DNA of 5,672 nt, from the NCBI GenBank assembly GCA_017552495.1, contig JAFZPW010000037.1, positions 1 through 5,672 on the forward strand. The letters are read 5' to 3'. The stretch's first letter is position 1. Each line of letters begins with the position of its first letter. This DNA is from Clostridia bacterium. GTDB lineage: Bacteria > Bacillota > Clostridia > Oscillospirales > Butyricicoccaceae. The notes beneath the pieces are model-generated. The model saw only the letters and a program-made list of their open reading frames with translations. It was not told the DNA's origin and searched no databases. Shown here one piece after another: positions 5,597-5,672 of the stretch. The position numbers and the translations under genes are program-made.

Positions 5597-5672
5597 ATTC
5601 TTCCGTTTTGGGCGGCTGCGGCGGTACAGTGCGCCGCCGGATCGCCGAAAGGGCCGCCAGCATCAGGATCGC
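5595..5672 (-). CDS. C-terminal end of an unidentified protein (5' part outside window)
   Basis: The last 25 codons and a TAA stop of a gene entering from the right edge. The visible residues are AILMLAALSAIRRR followed by a proline-rich acidic tail, TVPPQPPKTEE. A hydrophobic stretch followed by arginines and a polar tail looks like a final membrane helix with a cytoplasmic end, but that is inference from 14 residues. The frame is supported by its clean stop right at a terminator and by the same orientation as all neighbours. I do not recognise the family. The terminator and the fresh promoter after it suggest that it belongs to a separate transcription unit. Confidence 0.6.
   Translation of the reverse strand, partial: AILMLAALSAIRRRTVPPQPPKTEE

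Overview
The window is a dense stretch of low-GC-phylum (Bacillota) chromosome, most likely from a Clostridia / Oscillospiraceae-type anaerobe with fairly high GC for that group. The evidence is a flavin-dependent ThyX with a cysteine-rich C-terminal tail of clostridial style, a clostridial-type variant thymidylate kinase, a TagA-type glycosyltransferase, and an mltG followed by a U32-family gene, as in the Bacillus yrrL-yrrO region. The assignment rests on recognised protein families and cannot fix the genus. No mobile element, CRISPR array, tRNA or rRNA gene was seen.

Every supported gene lies on the minus strand, so the window reads from right to left. At the right edge is the C-terminal end of an unidentified membrane-associated protein, closed by an intrinsic terminator whose stem begins inside its stop codon. 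A short AT-rich gap follows with a good sigma-A promoter (TTGTGA, 17 bp, TAAAAT with an extended -10). It then feeds seven tightly packed genes: tagA (GTG start), thyX, a tmk-like kinase, a GNAT acetyltransferase, a CPBP intramembrane protease, mltG, and a U32 peptidase-family gene cut off by the left edge.

The junctions are 1 nt (tagA/thyX), an ATGA overlap (thyX/tmk), an ATGA overlap (tmk/GNAT), a 37-nt gap with a strong CUUG-loop hairpin (GNAT/CPBP), 12 nt with the Shine-Dalgarno overlapping the upstream stop (CPBP/mltG), and a TGATG overlap (mltG/U32). No terminator was seen inside the run, so one transcript with translational coupling is the simplest reading.

Functionally the operon is mixed. 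thyX and the kinase make consecutive steps of dTTP synthesis (dUMP to dTMP to dTDP). tagA and mltG act on the cell envelope (teichoic-acid linkage unit; ending of peptidoglycan strands). The U32 gene most resembles YrrO/TrhP2-type proteins linked to tRNA wobble-uridine hydroxylation. The GNAT and CPBP genes have no definable substrate and look like lineage-specific additions. I found no convincing previously undescribed system. The points most worth checking are the coupled thyX/variant-kinase pair, the cysteine-rich ThyX tail, and the intergenic hairpin before the CPBP gene.
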